Notes: generated from the letters alone by a model not told the origin. 64,000 nucleotides of DNA from Amaurobius ferox (GCA_951213105.1 OX578137.1:82525679-82589678); one strand, 5' to 3'. Shown: positions 36,649-49,329, numbered from the stretch's first letter. Made by a program: numbers and translations.

Positions 36649-36834
36649 AGTAGTATGAAGTCTATATAACTTTGGTTTTAATTTCACTTAGATTACGTTA
36701 TAAATTAGGATTTACTTTGAATCCATAAGTTCTCACTGGTTCATTTATGTAGGTCAATCCTGAGCCAGATAACAATTTAAGCGATAATGTAATATAACAG
36801 GATAATATTTCGGTTTGGATAAGAGAGGATGGCT

Positions 36835-37032
36835 TTAGTTTGATTTGGATTTTGGGCAAGTGCATATACGCCGGCGTAGTAGTTTGGAGTCCTCACGTTT
36901 GCCAGCTCTAAGAGGATATAACAAGAAGTATTTGTCTACACACGTACAAATATTATCAACAAGATCTACTTCACAAGAGTATCTTCTGAAGTATCCCGAC
37001 GTCCGCTGAGGAATTGGATAAGTAGCAGCCAT
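36835..37032 (-). other. Weak ORF, possible exon or chance
   Basis: A 65-codon minus-strand frame from ATGGCTGCTACTTATCC to a stop near 36835. It is richer in GC than its surroundings and encodes a basic peptide with several Cys (CTC, CTCPKSK). I recognise no family, there is no second exon I can tie to it, and the length could arise by chance. Confidence 0.2.
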
Positions 37033-38947
37033 GCATTTCTACTATTACGAGTAGCTCAACTTTCATAGATCACCAATCAAGTCCCAGATTTATATAACCA
37101 TTCGGGTTCAGTCACTATATGGGCATGTGTACTTTAAGTTCTGTTTTGTATATTGACCTCTTTAGTACCACAGTCAGTTGCTATGTTAGTTATGTATGCT
37201 AGTAATAAGCAGTTTAGATTGAAATAATTTTGTCCGAGTGGCTTCCATTGTTCATAAGACAACTTTGACTTGAGAAAAAAGTTTGAGTTGAGTTATTTCT
37301 AAGACAACCAATTTTTACGTAGCCATATACATACATTAACACTGAATAAGGGGAGTAAAAGACCAACTTCATCTCAGTTAAAGACGTATATTTTACAGCA
37401 AATACTATAAGTATGCATATATTCATTTTTTCTAGGCTGTGAGGTCATTTCTAGCAGGTATGTAAAGACAAGGACAAGTTAGATAATCACACGTTAGATC
37501 TAATTTTGTCCATATTTGTAGTTATCCCCTAATCTTAAAAATTCCAAGTACAATGCTCGATCTGACATTGTATGCTTAATCTTTTAATATTTACATATGG
37601 TTATCTACTATAATGAAAACAAAAATATGCTATCAACACATTCAGTTTTTGTGCATAGAAACAAAAAGAAATTAACCATTATATATTTAAAGTACTCTGA
37701 TGAACCTACTACAACACATCGCAAGCATTGAATACAATTCCAAAATGATTTTCTTTTGTCTAACATTAGCAAAATATATTCATATATAAAAATAATTAAA
37801 ACAGAAAAATACCGTAACGTTTTAAAAGCCAGTAATTTGAAATACTATCGTGCATATTCTTTGTTTCATTGTCTCATCATAATAGTTTAGTAACGCCCAA
37901 TTCAAAACATTGTCGTAGACAAATGAAAACAAATTCCTCTTTTTAAACTTTCTCGACCAAAGACGAAAGTTTATGCATTTCTTTTCTTAATACCCCCAAA
38001 TGTTGTATTAAGCAGACAGAAAAGAAAACATTTCTTTAATTTAAAAGAGTCTCGTCTTTAATTACAAAGATCAGAGGTATTTAGGAATATGAGTCTTTTG
38101 TTTATTTCTTGAGGCGTTGTGAAGCAAAATGCAGTGTCCCCAATGTTTGACTTTCACCACAAATTGTGGATTTCGATTTTGTGAGAGAAATTAAAAATTA
38201 TTAGAGACTTAATCTGATTCGACCCCGCTAGGAATTAAAAAGCTGCAAGTATTAGGCCGCCATAAGCGTACACTCTGGCCTTTTGATCGGTCTGACCTTG
38301 GAATGCTAAACTGGTATGTGTGGGGCTACTGCCGGTAAATAGTTTGGGATGTGGAAATTTCCACATTTCAATCGGATGGCCGTGCGTCGCTAAATGAAAC
38401 TGGCTTGTAAGGTGTAGTTTTCTAACCGATTACAGTCTACAAGGTTTCAAAAGTTACTCAATACCGTCTGAGTTTTTCACAAATACATTCAAAGATAGAT
38501 TGAATATTATGAGCCAGCAGTTCGAGCTATGTGTGTGTGGGGGGGGGGCAAACAGATACAACTACCAGACATTGGCCTTCAGTTCTAATAGAGGGCCAAA
38601 CTGTACGCCTATATGGTGAAAGTGTATGTGTACATTACTCCTGTGCGGGTTTAGCCATGTGAAATATTCACTCACAAATGCCATCCCAATAACTTATTTT
38701 TTTTAATATATTATGCTCATTGTCGCGGGTTAGTAAAATTTGAATTAAAAGTACTTGCATTATGTGATATTATCAATAATATATAATTTCGTAGGAATTT
38801 TACACTTTTAAATCAACCATGATTTTTTTTCGAGCACATTTTGAGATTTAAAATTAGGTCATTAGGTCATTCTAACTAAAATATTTTTCAAAAACCTTAC
38901 TAAAACACTTTTCATTTAATCACACATTTATTTCTAGGTCTCTGCAG
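37033..38947. other. Anonymous stretch with no recognised gene
   Basis: Nothing recognised. A less AT-rich patch at about 38220-38460 includes the palindrome GTGGAAATTTCCAC and a G run near 38543 and may be an unidentified old repeat. ORFs are short and without motifs. Confidence 0.45.
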
Positions 38948-41003
38948 GCCCGTTCACATGTAAGGCCGTATTTTCCGGCCATGAAACATTGGGGTGAAAA
39001 AGGGGGTATTTTCCGGGATCCATTCTTGACCCGTTCACATGTGCAACCCCCATTACTGCCGCTTAAAGGGCTAGGACCAATTTTTCTTAAATGCTTTTGA
39101 CATTCATTTTTGGTAAACAATATATCTTTTTCTTTTCTTTTTTTAATTGCTTTTTTAAAAAGCGTATTATTTTTAATTCATTATCCCATGTTATTATTTT
39201 ATCTATTTAATATGACAAATGGGCGGAAATAAGAAACAAAATAATCTTATATATATAAATTAAATCTAAATAATGTATATAAATTAAACTTGGATCTTTA
39301 TAAACTAAACATCAAATTAAAAATAATATGCCAAAATTAAATTTAATATATTTTTAAAACTATAAATATATGTGTATTGTAATATATATATATATATATA
39401 TAAATGTTTTATTCCATGAAACTGTTTAAAGAATTCATTCTTAAAAGTCAAAAAAGAAAGTTTTTCTCATTTAATCTTCGTTTTTAAGCTAAATTATGAC
39501 GTATAAACTTGAATTAATGGAAAAAGTGTAACACCATTTTAAGAAACTTTATTCAAGACAAATCGATATAAGAAGTTGGCATAGAGAAAAAAATATGCAT
39601 ATTTATACCGAATACATTTTAATTATTACAAAATCGGTATAACTCATTTTTTATTAAAAACACATAAGACCTTACTGCATGGCCTAGATACAAAAAATCT
39701 CATATACCACTAATACCGTAATTAAAATAATGTTTTTAATATAGCAGTATAAAAAATACTTATGATGGACATGTTTCATTGAAATGTAAAATAGGTGGTC
39801 CTCTAAGTAATCCAAAAATAAAATTAATAAAATAAAATCGTCTTCATATGTAGTTAGTATCTAAAATATATAAAAAATAATTTATGTTTCTGATACTAGC
39901 AATCATGGAGAATTCTTTTTTTTTTAAGGTGGGGGGGGGAGAGCATTTTGTAAGCTAATTTACACTGTTCAGTTTATTGCAAAATGTATGTATGTAAAGT
40001 TATTTTGAATGCCTGAAACATTTTACTTTGTTATTGATATACATAATTATAAAACGCAATTCTCTACTAATCATAATATTGGCATCATAATCACATCATC
40101 TCAAGTTATGGAACATTTCGCATTGATATGTAAAAGCTTAGAATACAAAACTAAAATAATCAAACTTGAAATATAATATATAAATAATTTATTTGCAATA
40201 ATTAACAACATATATTCATTTAAATAAAAACACATTATACTCCTTTTTAACAATATAAAATAAATGAGTATTAAGATAGATTTATCTAATATACATTCTC
40301 CTTATATAAAACTAAGAAAATCTTTGTATCATTTGTTAAAAACTACTTAGATAAATCCAGAAAATTTTTCCAAGAAACAGAAAAGTTGCAGTATATTTTA
40401 AAGTATATTTTAAAGTTGCTGCTTCAAAGGAAAATCAGCTAGCTTACGACTTTTAATTAGCACTTGATTGTATACGTTTTGTAATTAAGAAACAAACATT
40501 TCTATAAAAATTATCCTGAAATCGAGGAACAAATATTTCTAATTCATGAATCACAGTTAGCTCAAATATACAAAATGTACATACCCGCATCAGTCTTTTT
40601 CAGTAGGATTCTCCGTTCATTAAATTCTGATGTATATATAATAAGGATCAATCCGTTTAATTATTAAATAAATCCGTGTAATGAATGCAAAATAATCTAT
40701 ATAACGAGCTATAAATTCCACATTATTGTACAATCTTCAGATAGAATTTGCAAGCAAGGTCCATGCGGTATATCTCAGTATCCGCCATGTTTTTCAAGAA
40801 ATCGCAGTTGCGCGAATGGAATTGTGGGTAAAAATCCCCAATCTACCCCCTTCGTTCCCTCAAATAAGAAGGAAGGAAATCATACCTCCTTTCAACCCTC
40901 TTTCGAACCGGTATTTTCCCCGCTTGGACATGTGAACGGTGACACAGTCGAAATGCGGCTATGATACCGGCCTTAAATTGTGCATGTGAACGGGGCTTGC
41001 GTG
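38948..41003 (-). mobile_element. DNA transposon with GTTCACATG-rich inverted ends (Harbinger-like, non-autonomous)
   Basis: The left end, GGCCCGTTCACATGTAAGGC, and the right end, CATGTGAACGGGGC, are inverted. Each end has a second internal copy: CCCGTTCACATGTGCAA near 39030, and its inverted counterpart near 40925-40940. Between them lie about 1.7 kb of AT-rich filler and, at the right, a GC-richer leader with an ATG at about 40797 on the minus strand (peptide MADTEIYRMDLACKFY) that stops soon after. Ends of this style occur in PIF/Harbinger and some hAT elements. The superfamily is a guess, and the transposase is absent. Target duplication was not resolved. Confidence 0.5.
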
Positions 41004-41085
41004 TAACATCATGAATTCTGTTAACAGACTGTCGTTTTTGCCTTCGTTAACTCTCAACAATTTCACACTGCCCATTTTCCGGCCG

Positions 41086-41800
41086 TCCAAATAGTTGCTC
41101 TTAGTCCTCTGGACGAGTCGGACGGTCTGGGTCTTCAACACTGCCCATTTTGCCAACGGCCGTACCGTGCTGAAAACACCGGTTCTCGTTAGATCACCGA
41201 AGTCAAGCAGCATCGGGCGCGGTTAGTACTTGGTGGGTGACCACCTCCGAACACCGCGTGCTGTTGGCCATCTCGGGTGCGGTATCCCCGTGGTTTGCGC
41301 GCTAGATTTGCACGCTACCACAAATGCCGCCGTGTTCATGCGGAGTACGATCACGTTAAACATGTGGGTCCGTAAGTCCTTCCGAGAGGTTGGTGGTAGG
41401 GGAAGGAGGGTACGGTCCCTGTGGATGCCTCCCCCACTGGGTTCCGGTCGAAATTGGGTGGCACTTCCCGGCCTTCCATACAGTTACCTTACACCTTTCT
41501 GGTAGGTCGGACGGTCTGGGTCTCAACAACAACAACACTGCCCATTTTGCTGCTCCATGTCCTCGGACGAGTCGGTCGGCCTGGGCTTTCGACACTTATT
41601 TATCACGTAGGTCGGACGGTCTGGGTCTCAACAACACTCATTTATCGCCGGTCACTCAAACTTCCACTGTAAGCCCTAGAGCCAGTCGAGTGGTCTGGGA
41701 TTTCGACACTCGTTTATCGGCAGGTCACTCAAACAACTGCTGTCAGTCTTAGGGCCAGTCGAGTGTCTGGGTCTTCAACACTCGTTTATCGTCGTATATT
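41086..41800 (+). repeat. Minisatellite-like array of SINE-tail units
   Basis: The motif CGAGTCGGACGGTCTGGGTC plus CAACACT and a following ATTTAT or CCCATTTT recurs at about 41110, 41500, 41570, 41608, 41675 and 41752, with spacing of roughly 40-80 bp after the SINE. A unit also precedes the 5S head at 41152. The tail is the one the 5S-SINE ends with. Confidence 0.7.
41152..41537 (+). repeat. SINE with 5S rRNA-derived head, copy 2
   Basis: 41152-41268 is a 5S rRNA-like sequence (GCCAACGGCCGTACCGTGCT, CACCGGTTCTCGTTAGATCA, AAGTCAAGCAGCATCGGG, GGTGGGTGACCACCT, then GTGCTGTTGGC). It is followed by a tRNA-like segment (GGTGCGGTATCCCCGTGGTT, then TTTGCAC), the same body as the copy at 8640-9029, and the tail GGTCTGGGTCTCAACAACAA. 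The downstream sequence proves it is not a plain 5S gene. ORFs at 41230-41752 in several frames are artefacts. Confidence 0.88.
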
Positions 41801-42196
41801 CGAATTCGAAACCGTTGTGCCGATAAATCTAGCAATTTGAGAAACATTATAAAAATGCACATATTTAAAAATACTTGTGGTGGTTAGAGCAAAAATCAGA
41901 TGATCATGAAATTAAAAAAGAATGAAGAATTGATTTGAAATATAAGATACATGAAGGGAAAACACATAATAAAATATCACATTTCTTATCTTTGCATTTA
42001 TCAAATTTAGGGATGGTAAAAAGTTTCGAGTTTTGATTCTTCAGAATAGGGATTGTAATAGCGACACGAATATCTTGGCAAGCATCCCGTTGACAAAAAT
42101 TGTTAAGGTTTTTTCAAAAGAAAACCAATAATGCTGTTGAAAATTATTCCAATATATGTTATATACTTTAGTAAAAAACGTATCAAAATAATAATG
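41801..42196. other. AT-rich stretch with no recognised gene
   Basis: Nothing recognised before the left TA of the Tc1 element. Confidence 0.5.
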
Positions 42197-42198
42197 TA

Positions 42199-43588
42199 CA
42201 CTTCGTGAAATTGAAAATGAGATACCAAGATAGAGTGGACAGAAAAATATGCAAATTGCAGGGTAGACGCAGCTCAACGAGTCATGTAAATGATGCGAAA
42301 TGGGCAAATGTATCGCGCAAGCGGAGTGAGATATAAGGGAAGGAACCTGCAGAATCGGCAATAGTCGCACCGCACTGTCTGCCAGAGAAATCATTTTGCA
42401 TTTTTTTCTGAAAAGAAATAAAGGTGTAGTAGCAGAGAATGCCAGGCTCCCGATAACCGAGAAAGATCCAGCAGACATACGATTTCACGAGGGGCATGGT
42501 GATCGGACCCAGTAGGGCAGGTTGGCCCATACGTCGAATCTCAGCGGATAACCATCTACACGCATCCACGTCGCACCCGCTGTGGCGAAGATGGTTGGAA
42601 CAAGGGAATGTGAGACGTATGAGGGGTGCCGGAACGGCCAGAGCGACGGCAGCACGCGTGGACCGAAGCATCCGTCGGCAAGCATTAGTGACCCCGCAGG
42701 CCACTTCCGTCGCCCTTTTGCAGCATGTGCAGGACACCATTGATACTCCTATATCGACCAGGACCATTATCTGTCGACTGGTCTCCGGCGACCTGCAATC
42801 ATGGCACCCGTTAAGAAGACTGGTATTGAACCGACAGTACAGACGCCTCCGTTTGCAATGTTGTCGGGATAGAGCCACGTGGATGGCGGAATGGCACAGG
42901 GTCGTGTTCTCAGAGGAATCATACTTCTGTTTTATCAATAACTGTCTCCGTGTACGAGTCTGGTGCCGAAGTAGTGACAGATCCAATCGGACTGCATCTG
43001 TGAAACGTCACACCGCGCATCTGTGGAGCGCCATCACCTACTATAGCAGGTCACCTCCTGATCCATATTGAGAGCACTAAGACGGCCCAACGATACGTAG
43101 ATGATGTACTGAGGCCGGTAACACTACCCTTACTTCAGGGGTGCCCAATGCCATTTACCAGCAGGATAACTCCCGACCACACACGGAACGCATCAGCCAA
43201 CATTCCCTGTAAGGTAACCAGAAGCTTTTCTGGCCATCAGGGTCCCCTGATTTCTCACCAATCGAACACGTCTGGGACGTGATTGGACATCACTTACGTG
43301 CGCTGCCACCGCCGCGTTCAGAAGACGAACTCTGGCAAATGATTGACAGGGAATTTGCAACCATTCATCAGGACACCATCCGCATACTCATTGACTCTGT
43401 ACCTAGATGTGTTGCTGCCTGTATCGCTGCCCGCGGTGGTCCTACAATCTGCTGATCATACCGTGATATCGCTCAGTGTACCATGTTTCAATAAACATCA
43501 CTTGATTGTTGCTGTCACTCTCTGTTTGCTAATTTTCAGCAGTTTCCGCCCACTCCTTCTTTATGTCTCATTTCACTGTCATGCAGTG
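42199..43588 (+). mobile_element. Tc1-like transposon, copy 2
   Basis: Flanked by TA (42197-42198 and 43589-43590). Its inverted ends begin CAC and share GTGAAA, ATGAGA and AGAGTGG/AGGAGTGG stretches with mismatches. At 1390 bp it is nearly full length. The same family as 12844-13772 by its ends (CAC start, AAGAAGGA-like stretch). Confidence 0.8.
42468..43455 (+). pseudogene. Tc1-type DD34E transposase pseudogene
   Basis: The N-terminal helix-turn-helix (MVIGPSRAGWPIRRIS, then LWRRWLEQGN) and second DNA-binding domain read in one frame from 42496 to 43071. The true start appears lost just upstream, where FTRG precedes the Met. The first catalytic position reads FSEESYF, Glu where the family has Asp. 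After a stop at about 43069 the frame shifts: QQDNSRPHTERIS (second Asp) and SPIEHVWD (catalytic Glu) follow. It then ends in CVAACIAARGG just before a stop near 43455. With a changed catalytic residue and several breaks it is dead. The minus ORFs at 42041-42986 are antisense shadows. Confidence 0.88.
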
Positions 43589-43590
43589 TA

Positions 43591-45400
43591 TTCGGTTGCC
43601 GCTTTTTCTGATATCAACTGTGAGGAAATATGTCAGACAAAAGTAGCGTAATTTAGCTTACGTCATTTTGCCATATCAACTGTGATAAAATTTGTCAGCA
43701 AAGTAATGCTTTCCTCTTCGATCAAAATGGATAGAGTTTTGATCGATTTATTGCATTAACTTACTGTATCTGAAATCTGTGGTTAAACGATTTTGGGAAT
43801 TCCAGTTGGACATATTGTTTCAAAACTTTGTAAATTATATAGCCGAAATTCCCAGGATATGAATTTTCTAAAAGTCGTATTTAAAATTTTTGTTAAAAAG
43901 AAACGGGATGGGACATTTTCCTTTAGAGAGATAAGAAATGTTTTGGGTATAAAATTTGCTTTGGTGATTTTCGTGATGTTGGTTGTGTTTTCTGAATGTT
44001 TAAAAAAATAACACTCCAGTTTAAAGCCTTTACTTTTAACCTATTGGTACAACGAAATAAATTTCCCTCCAGTTCTTTCAGTTTAGATTTCGAAGGTTGG
44101 TAATTGTGCATGTTTAAAAGCGTCGGAACGACATTGGGTGTTGGATCCGCAGAAGTCCCGAGTTGCTTTGTAGACTCTCTAGCTTTATACTCCCTGACAC
44201 GTACATCTCCAAATGGGAGAAATTTGGATATTTAATACAACGGTCTGTACTAAATCATTCCGTTTACTTTCTCATGTGTTCAACGGCACTGTCCTTAGGT
44301 ATGGTAAAGCTCAGAGGTATATATCATCACTTTAAGCACCTTGCGACACTTCGGTTTTCTTGCAGTCACACAAAAATAAAGTATTCGATTCTGTATCAAA
44401 CGAAATAAATCCGATTTCTCTGCAATGTTTATTTCGCTAATTCTGAGTATGTGTGTAAATGTCGTTAACGTAACAAGTGACTTCATTTTTGAACAAAAAC
44501 TATATTAGATTTCCGTTATCTGCTTTGATAATTTATGTAAGACTTTAATAAAACTGTAACCTATTAAATAAATATACATTTAGACATATTAAATGATATA
44601 TCTATGTATCAGATACATTATTCTGCCATAACAACGCCAAGATGTATGGAGAATGAATACTTTTTTCAAAATTGTATTTATCCAACATACACATTGAAAA
44701 TATACCTAAAATGTAAGTATTTATATCACAATATGTTCTTATTATATTATATTACATTCTAATTCTTATTGTATTCTATTATAACCGTTATTCATTCTAT
44801 TATATTCACAATTTCATATATTTTGCATACTTACCGAAATTTACAGTCATAATTAATATTTTTAATTATGTATTAAAAGGAAAAATAAATCGTGCACAAT
44901 ATGTATGCTTTCAAATAATCTCAATAACTTATCTGTTTAATGTTAAATAAAATATATCATAATTGACAATGCAGAACCAATAACTAGCAATTGCGATGAA
45001 GTAAATATCAAGAACTTAAGACCTATTGTTTTCCTTCAATATATTATTCCCCTAAAATCACTTACGAATAAGAATATATCAATGTCAGAAACTCACAGCG
45101 CTGATTCATAGAATATTAATCGTAACAATGCAGACATAAAACATTAGAACAAAGAAATAATACGGTATCCTGTATTATTACATTGATAAGTGCTTATACA
45201 GTATTACAATTACTGTACTGTAACTCCATTTACTGCTTATATAGTTATTGATATTTGGATTAATAGATTAGGGGTTTCGTGATATTTTCTGTCTAGCTTC
45301 AAATTTATAAAGCAATTTCAGTTTTGTAGAGTTAAAAATACATCAATCATACAATTAGATTTTGTGGGTTTGATAGATTTGGACTTTACATATATAGTTT
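43591..45400. other. Anonymous stretch with no recognised gene
   Basis: ORFs of 62-81 codons without motifs. ATATCAACTGTGA occurs at about 43610 and again at about 43675, a short direct repeat. Nothing else recognised. Confidence 0.45.
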
Positions 45401-45531
45401 AATGTATTACTTACCTTACAAACACAGTATAGGCATAGTATTATAACTGTGTTGAAAATTCGAATTAGAGCTTTGTATGGAAGATCACGTTTCAAGCATC
45501 TCTGAACTGAAATCAAACGTTTTTGAGGAGC
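45401..45531 (-). mobile_element. Old diverged 3' end of family A
   Basis: On the minus strand the sequence runs CTCAAAAACGTTTGATT, GATGCTTGAAACGTG, TAATTCGAATTTTC and GTAAGTAATACATT, in the same order as the family A 3' end but with many substitutions. The hairpin is decayed. It indicates that the family has been in the genome for a long time. Confidence 0.6.
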
Positions 45532-46043
45532 TGAATTTATGTATGTTAGTATGTAGTTGTCCATGAGAATAGATTCGATATCTCATGATGGAATGGAGCG
45601 TTGCGAGTAAGGCAACGAATTGGTATTAAGAACGGTAAATACTGGAAACTTATTGATTTTAACCCTTTAAAATATGCTGTTCATTCCAATGGCCATACAT
45701 TATAAATTCTTATTTATTTAAATTCATGGAATACATAGTGTTATAACTTATGTCTACGAATATATGAATAACTGATATTTTGAGAGTTTTACGTTTTCTG
45801 GTTGGGAAACAATTAACAGCTGTTGAAATTTTTGCATTCTTTGAAATTGTCGTCATGTTCTTGTTTATATTAAGCTAAGCATTTTTTTATCAATTTATAT
45901 GAATCAATTCATCTAAATACGTCAGTGGTACTTCATGCAATCCATATAAGTTTATTATGGCATGAAGATATAAAGCTTATTAAGCATAGAAAATTGTTTT
46001 ATTTTATTTCTGGTACTAATTAAGACAAAATGAGCGCTGAATC
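45532..46043. other. AT-rich stretch with no recognised gene
   Basis: Nothing recognised. Confidence 0.5.
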
Positions 46044-46140
46044 ATGTGCCCATTACAATGGACAAATGATATGTGAAACGCCCATTACAATGGACAAAGG
46101 ATGTGTGAAATGACCGTTACAATGGACAAATGGACAAAGT
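46044..46140. repeat. Tandem repeat of about 35 bp, three units
   Basis: CCATTACAATGGACAAA (third unit CGTTACAATGGACAAA) followed by GATATGTGAAA occurs three times in a row. CCATTACAATGG is itself nearly palindromic. Confidence 0.85.
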
Positions 46141-46850
46141 GGTTTTGAATTGTTAAAACTTTGTCATTTTATTATACTGGTCCGCACGTGAAAGGATAAT
46201 TATGTGACCTCGTGGAAATTTATATTTAGGACACATAGGTCCGACGGTCTAAACAGGGATTAAAATTAAAGAAAATATTATCACACATAATAGTAAAGTC
46301 TAACCAATTAATACCTCGAAATAAAATAGTTTCAATTGGTTTACGTAATGAAATGTTTCTTAAACGTAACATTGCTGAAATCATAAAATGTAACCAGTCC
46401 AGTAAATGTCTATAATTCATTTATACGCCTACAATCCATTGCGTTTACAATTCAAGTTCTTAAAATATGTTATTGTCCCTATTCTCCATAATCACGGAAA
46501 TATGTTTGTGATGCAAATTGTTTGAGTACCAGTGTACGATACTAGAAAGAAGAAATGTAAAACGAATAAGCCGAACATATTTTTATTCACATAGGCTAAA
46601 CTATCTTCTGTAATTAAACGTAATTAAATGGAAAACATACATACATCTATTTTTTTATCTTCGAAACTTTTAAAATAATTAAAAAATCTCATGCGGCTGT
46701 TATCAAAACACTTATTTATAAACTATGTAAGGTATTTATTCCATTACAAAATGCTTAATATGATTTAAATATAATCACAATATAATATTTTATTTTATAT
46801 ATAAATGAAATCCTCTCTTACGGTACCATTTTATTTTAAAATAACGACAC
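46141..46850. other. AT-rich stretch with no recognised gene
   Basis: Nothing recognised. The 64-codon minus ORF (46226-46420) has no motif. Confidence 0.5.
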
Positions 46851-47240
46851 AAAACTTAAAAATTCAATATTCTGAAAAGTAAAACCTCTATAAAATTCTT
46901 TTAACTCTCCAAAACCTTATGTATGACTATTTGAAATGTCAAATACATCTCTAACTACATGACAAATTACTCTAGGCTTAACTATCTGCGCTTACATGAT
47001 ATATTGCCGAATACGAATACTATAATCCTTCGTAAGCGCCTTCAGGAATTACAACATCCGCCATAAGCTCGCCCGTGAAAGAAAATAAAGGTCTTGCTCA
47101 ATCGATTAAGCAAACGAATGTACACGATAAAATTATCTTGAAAATTTATATAGCAGGGGATCAGACAGGAGAAATGAAGATGGTAACATATGTTTAGTTT
47201 GTAAATGTTTCAATTTTTTGCTTAACAATCCTATAAAATA
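46851..47240. repeat. Family B repeat, copy 1 (uninterrupted)
   Basis: It contains ACATGACAAATTACT, AAGCGCCTTCAGGAATTACA, CATCCGCCATAAG, GCTCAATCGATTAAG, CACGATAAAAT, then GGTAACAT and TTGTAAATGTTT. The same order is seen at 55840-56150 and, interrupted by family A insertions, at 49330-52790. Boundaries are approximate and the class is unknown. Confidence 0.65.
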
Positions 47241-49329
47241 TTATATTAAGTAAAGTATGAGTCTTCATTTCGTGTTATGTTTCTTATCCGATTGGTGAAG
47301 CTGGTAAGTCTCAAGAAAATCTAAGTAATAAATTTCCATTTCTAGAGTTTGTTTTATTGAATTTGCCATTTTCCTTTTTGCATAGGTTAATTGGGCGACT
47401 GGTATATTTTTGAAACGCTATCTCACGAAGATGTGCATATTATATATATTAATGTTTCATTTTACATATTTAACAAAGTTATAGAAATTTATACATAGAG
47501 AATCATTTAACTTACATGGGGTTTTTACTGTCAATGGCCAACAGGTTTAAGAAATTATGATTTGTCTAGGATGTCTGTGCTTGGAATTCTGCGTGCTTGC
47601 TATTAAAGACTATTTACAGTAAAATTAGCTTCACCTTTTCCAGGTCAGGATTTGTATAGCGAAGATTCAACTTTAATTATTTTATATAAGCAGACAAGTC
47701 AAAAAAATTATATGTTTTATTTTATTAAGTACCAAAGACATATTTATATTGGTATTATTATTTCATCTTATCTAAATAATTTGCCTTCTTTCATTTTAAC
47801 TTGTCACTTTATATATATTCACTTAAGTGATAATCCCATTTATGGAAAATTCAATATCAGTATCATATTAATGGATTAACCAGGGTCAGAGATACGTATC
47901 TTAATGTGTCATTCATATATTTATATTCAGTGTCAATCATATAGACATAACATACAATTCATGTGTTATTTTTAGTATAAGACGCATATATGGAACGTCC
48001 AGTATTAGTTTCAATTAAGTTATATCCAGTTTTTGCTACATTTTAGTTGTAATTACGTGGTGTAACAAACTGAATCATCTGCCCAATAAAGGGGACACAA
48101 GAAGTTTCAGCATATTGTTCCTATCATGTTTGTTTAATTAATTTTAAATAGTACAGTGCCATTTAAATGATTTCACATTGCGCTATCCATCTGCGCGTAA
48201 AGTTTCTTACATCTATATATCATTATTGAACCTAGAAACTTCTATATTCTTAGTTCAAGATATGCAGGACACATATAAAATACTTCTTATTTTCATCAAA
48301 ATACGTCAATTTCTCAAAATCATCACTTTATAGTATCCGCTAAGTATAAAACAACTCCTTCCAAAAACGCTGTAAAATCTCAAAATCTCAAGTTTGTGCG
48401 AAGTACCTGAGGGACTGGAGATATACAAGTTTAGTGTAACTTGCTGGTACCTTGCTGGCTCCTTCAAATAGCACATAGACCTTTTAAGTCATAGTCATTT
48501 TTTATTTGGCAAGAACACAATACGCAAGGTTCCAGTCAATCAAAAACCCAGACAGCCAGGAGACAAAATGCAAAATACATTGGACAGTTTTTATGAATCC
48601 AAATATATAAATTTATTAAGGAAAATCACGTGACACTCAAGTTGCATCATGCAACTTTCTCTTCAGGCAATCAAAGGCGACAGAGACTCAGTGGAAAGAA
48701 CATATCCAACAGCAATGGACTGCTAATCACAGAAGGAAGACTGTGTGACATCGCTTACCAAAAGTTTCTTAAAAATCTAATATCGATTGTCGAAGACATT
48801 CTATGGCCAACGAACTTAGATCAAAAGTCGAGCTATACCCCACTGCATTAAAATGATACTCATGCATTCTTAGTGAAATTTTCGTCTGAGATTAACCCTT
48901 CCACATGGTATCTATAGTTTTACTCATGGACTGTAAACATTCCCATACCCTCTTGAAAGAGCGACATGTACTTTCTGGCAATGGCTTACCATTTCGTATA
49001 AAGAAACTTAATGAACTAATTAAAATTCTTAATCTACAGTATGTATTTCGGTCAATGATCTCTAATTAATAAAATTAGGCTGAATAGTTTTTAACCTGAT
49101 TAACGACATGGCTATTTTTACAAATCATAAAATTTGCAAAAGTTACTGTAGATGAATTTAAAATAATTATCTATACAGATCCAATGTGAGATTACGCCCA
49201 ATAGTTCACCAGATACAATTTTTCTCCAAGTTTTATTCTTTAAGATTTTTTACCATCAGGTCTGCCGCAGTTTAACATTACACAAAAATTTAAAATAAAC
49301 ATTTCTTAAAATTTATCTATGATATATTG
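47241..49329. other. Anonymous stretch with no recognised gene
   Basis: No repeat or conserved ORF recognised. The 73-codon ORF at 48630-48851 is the least AT-rich part but has no motif I know. Confidence 0.45.

Noticed and set aside
41152..41268. Functional 5S rRNA gene
   Set aside because: The 5S-like part is fused to a body and tail shared with another copy at 8640-9029, lacks the T-run terminator expected at its end, and carries several changes. It is a SINE head.
41230..41752. Cluster of 80-120 codon ORFs on both strands
   Set aside because: They run through the 5S-SINE and its tail array. GC-rich repeat sequence lowers stop frequency in all frames.
42041..42986. Long minus-strand ORFs (145 and 234 codons)
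   Set aside because: They are antisense to the Tc1 transposase pseudogene, whose plus-strand reading shows recognised motifs.
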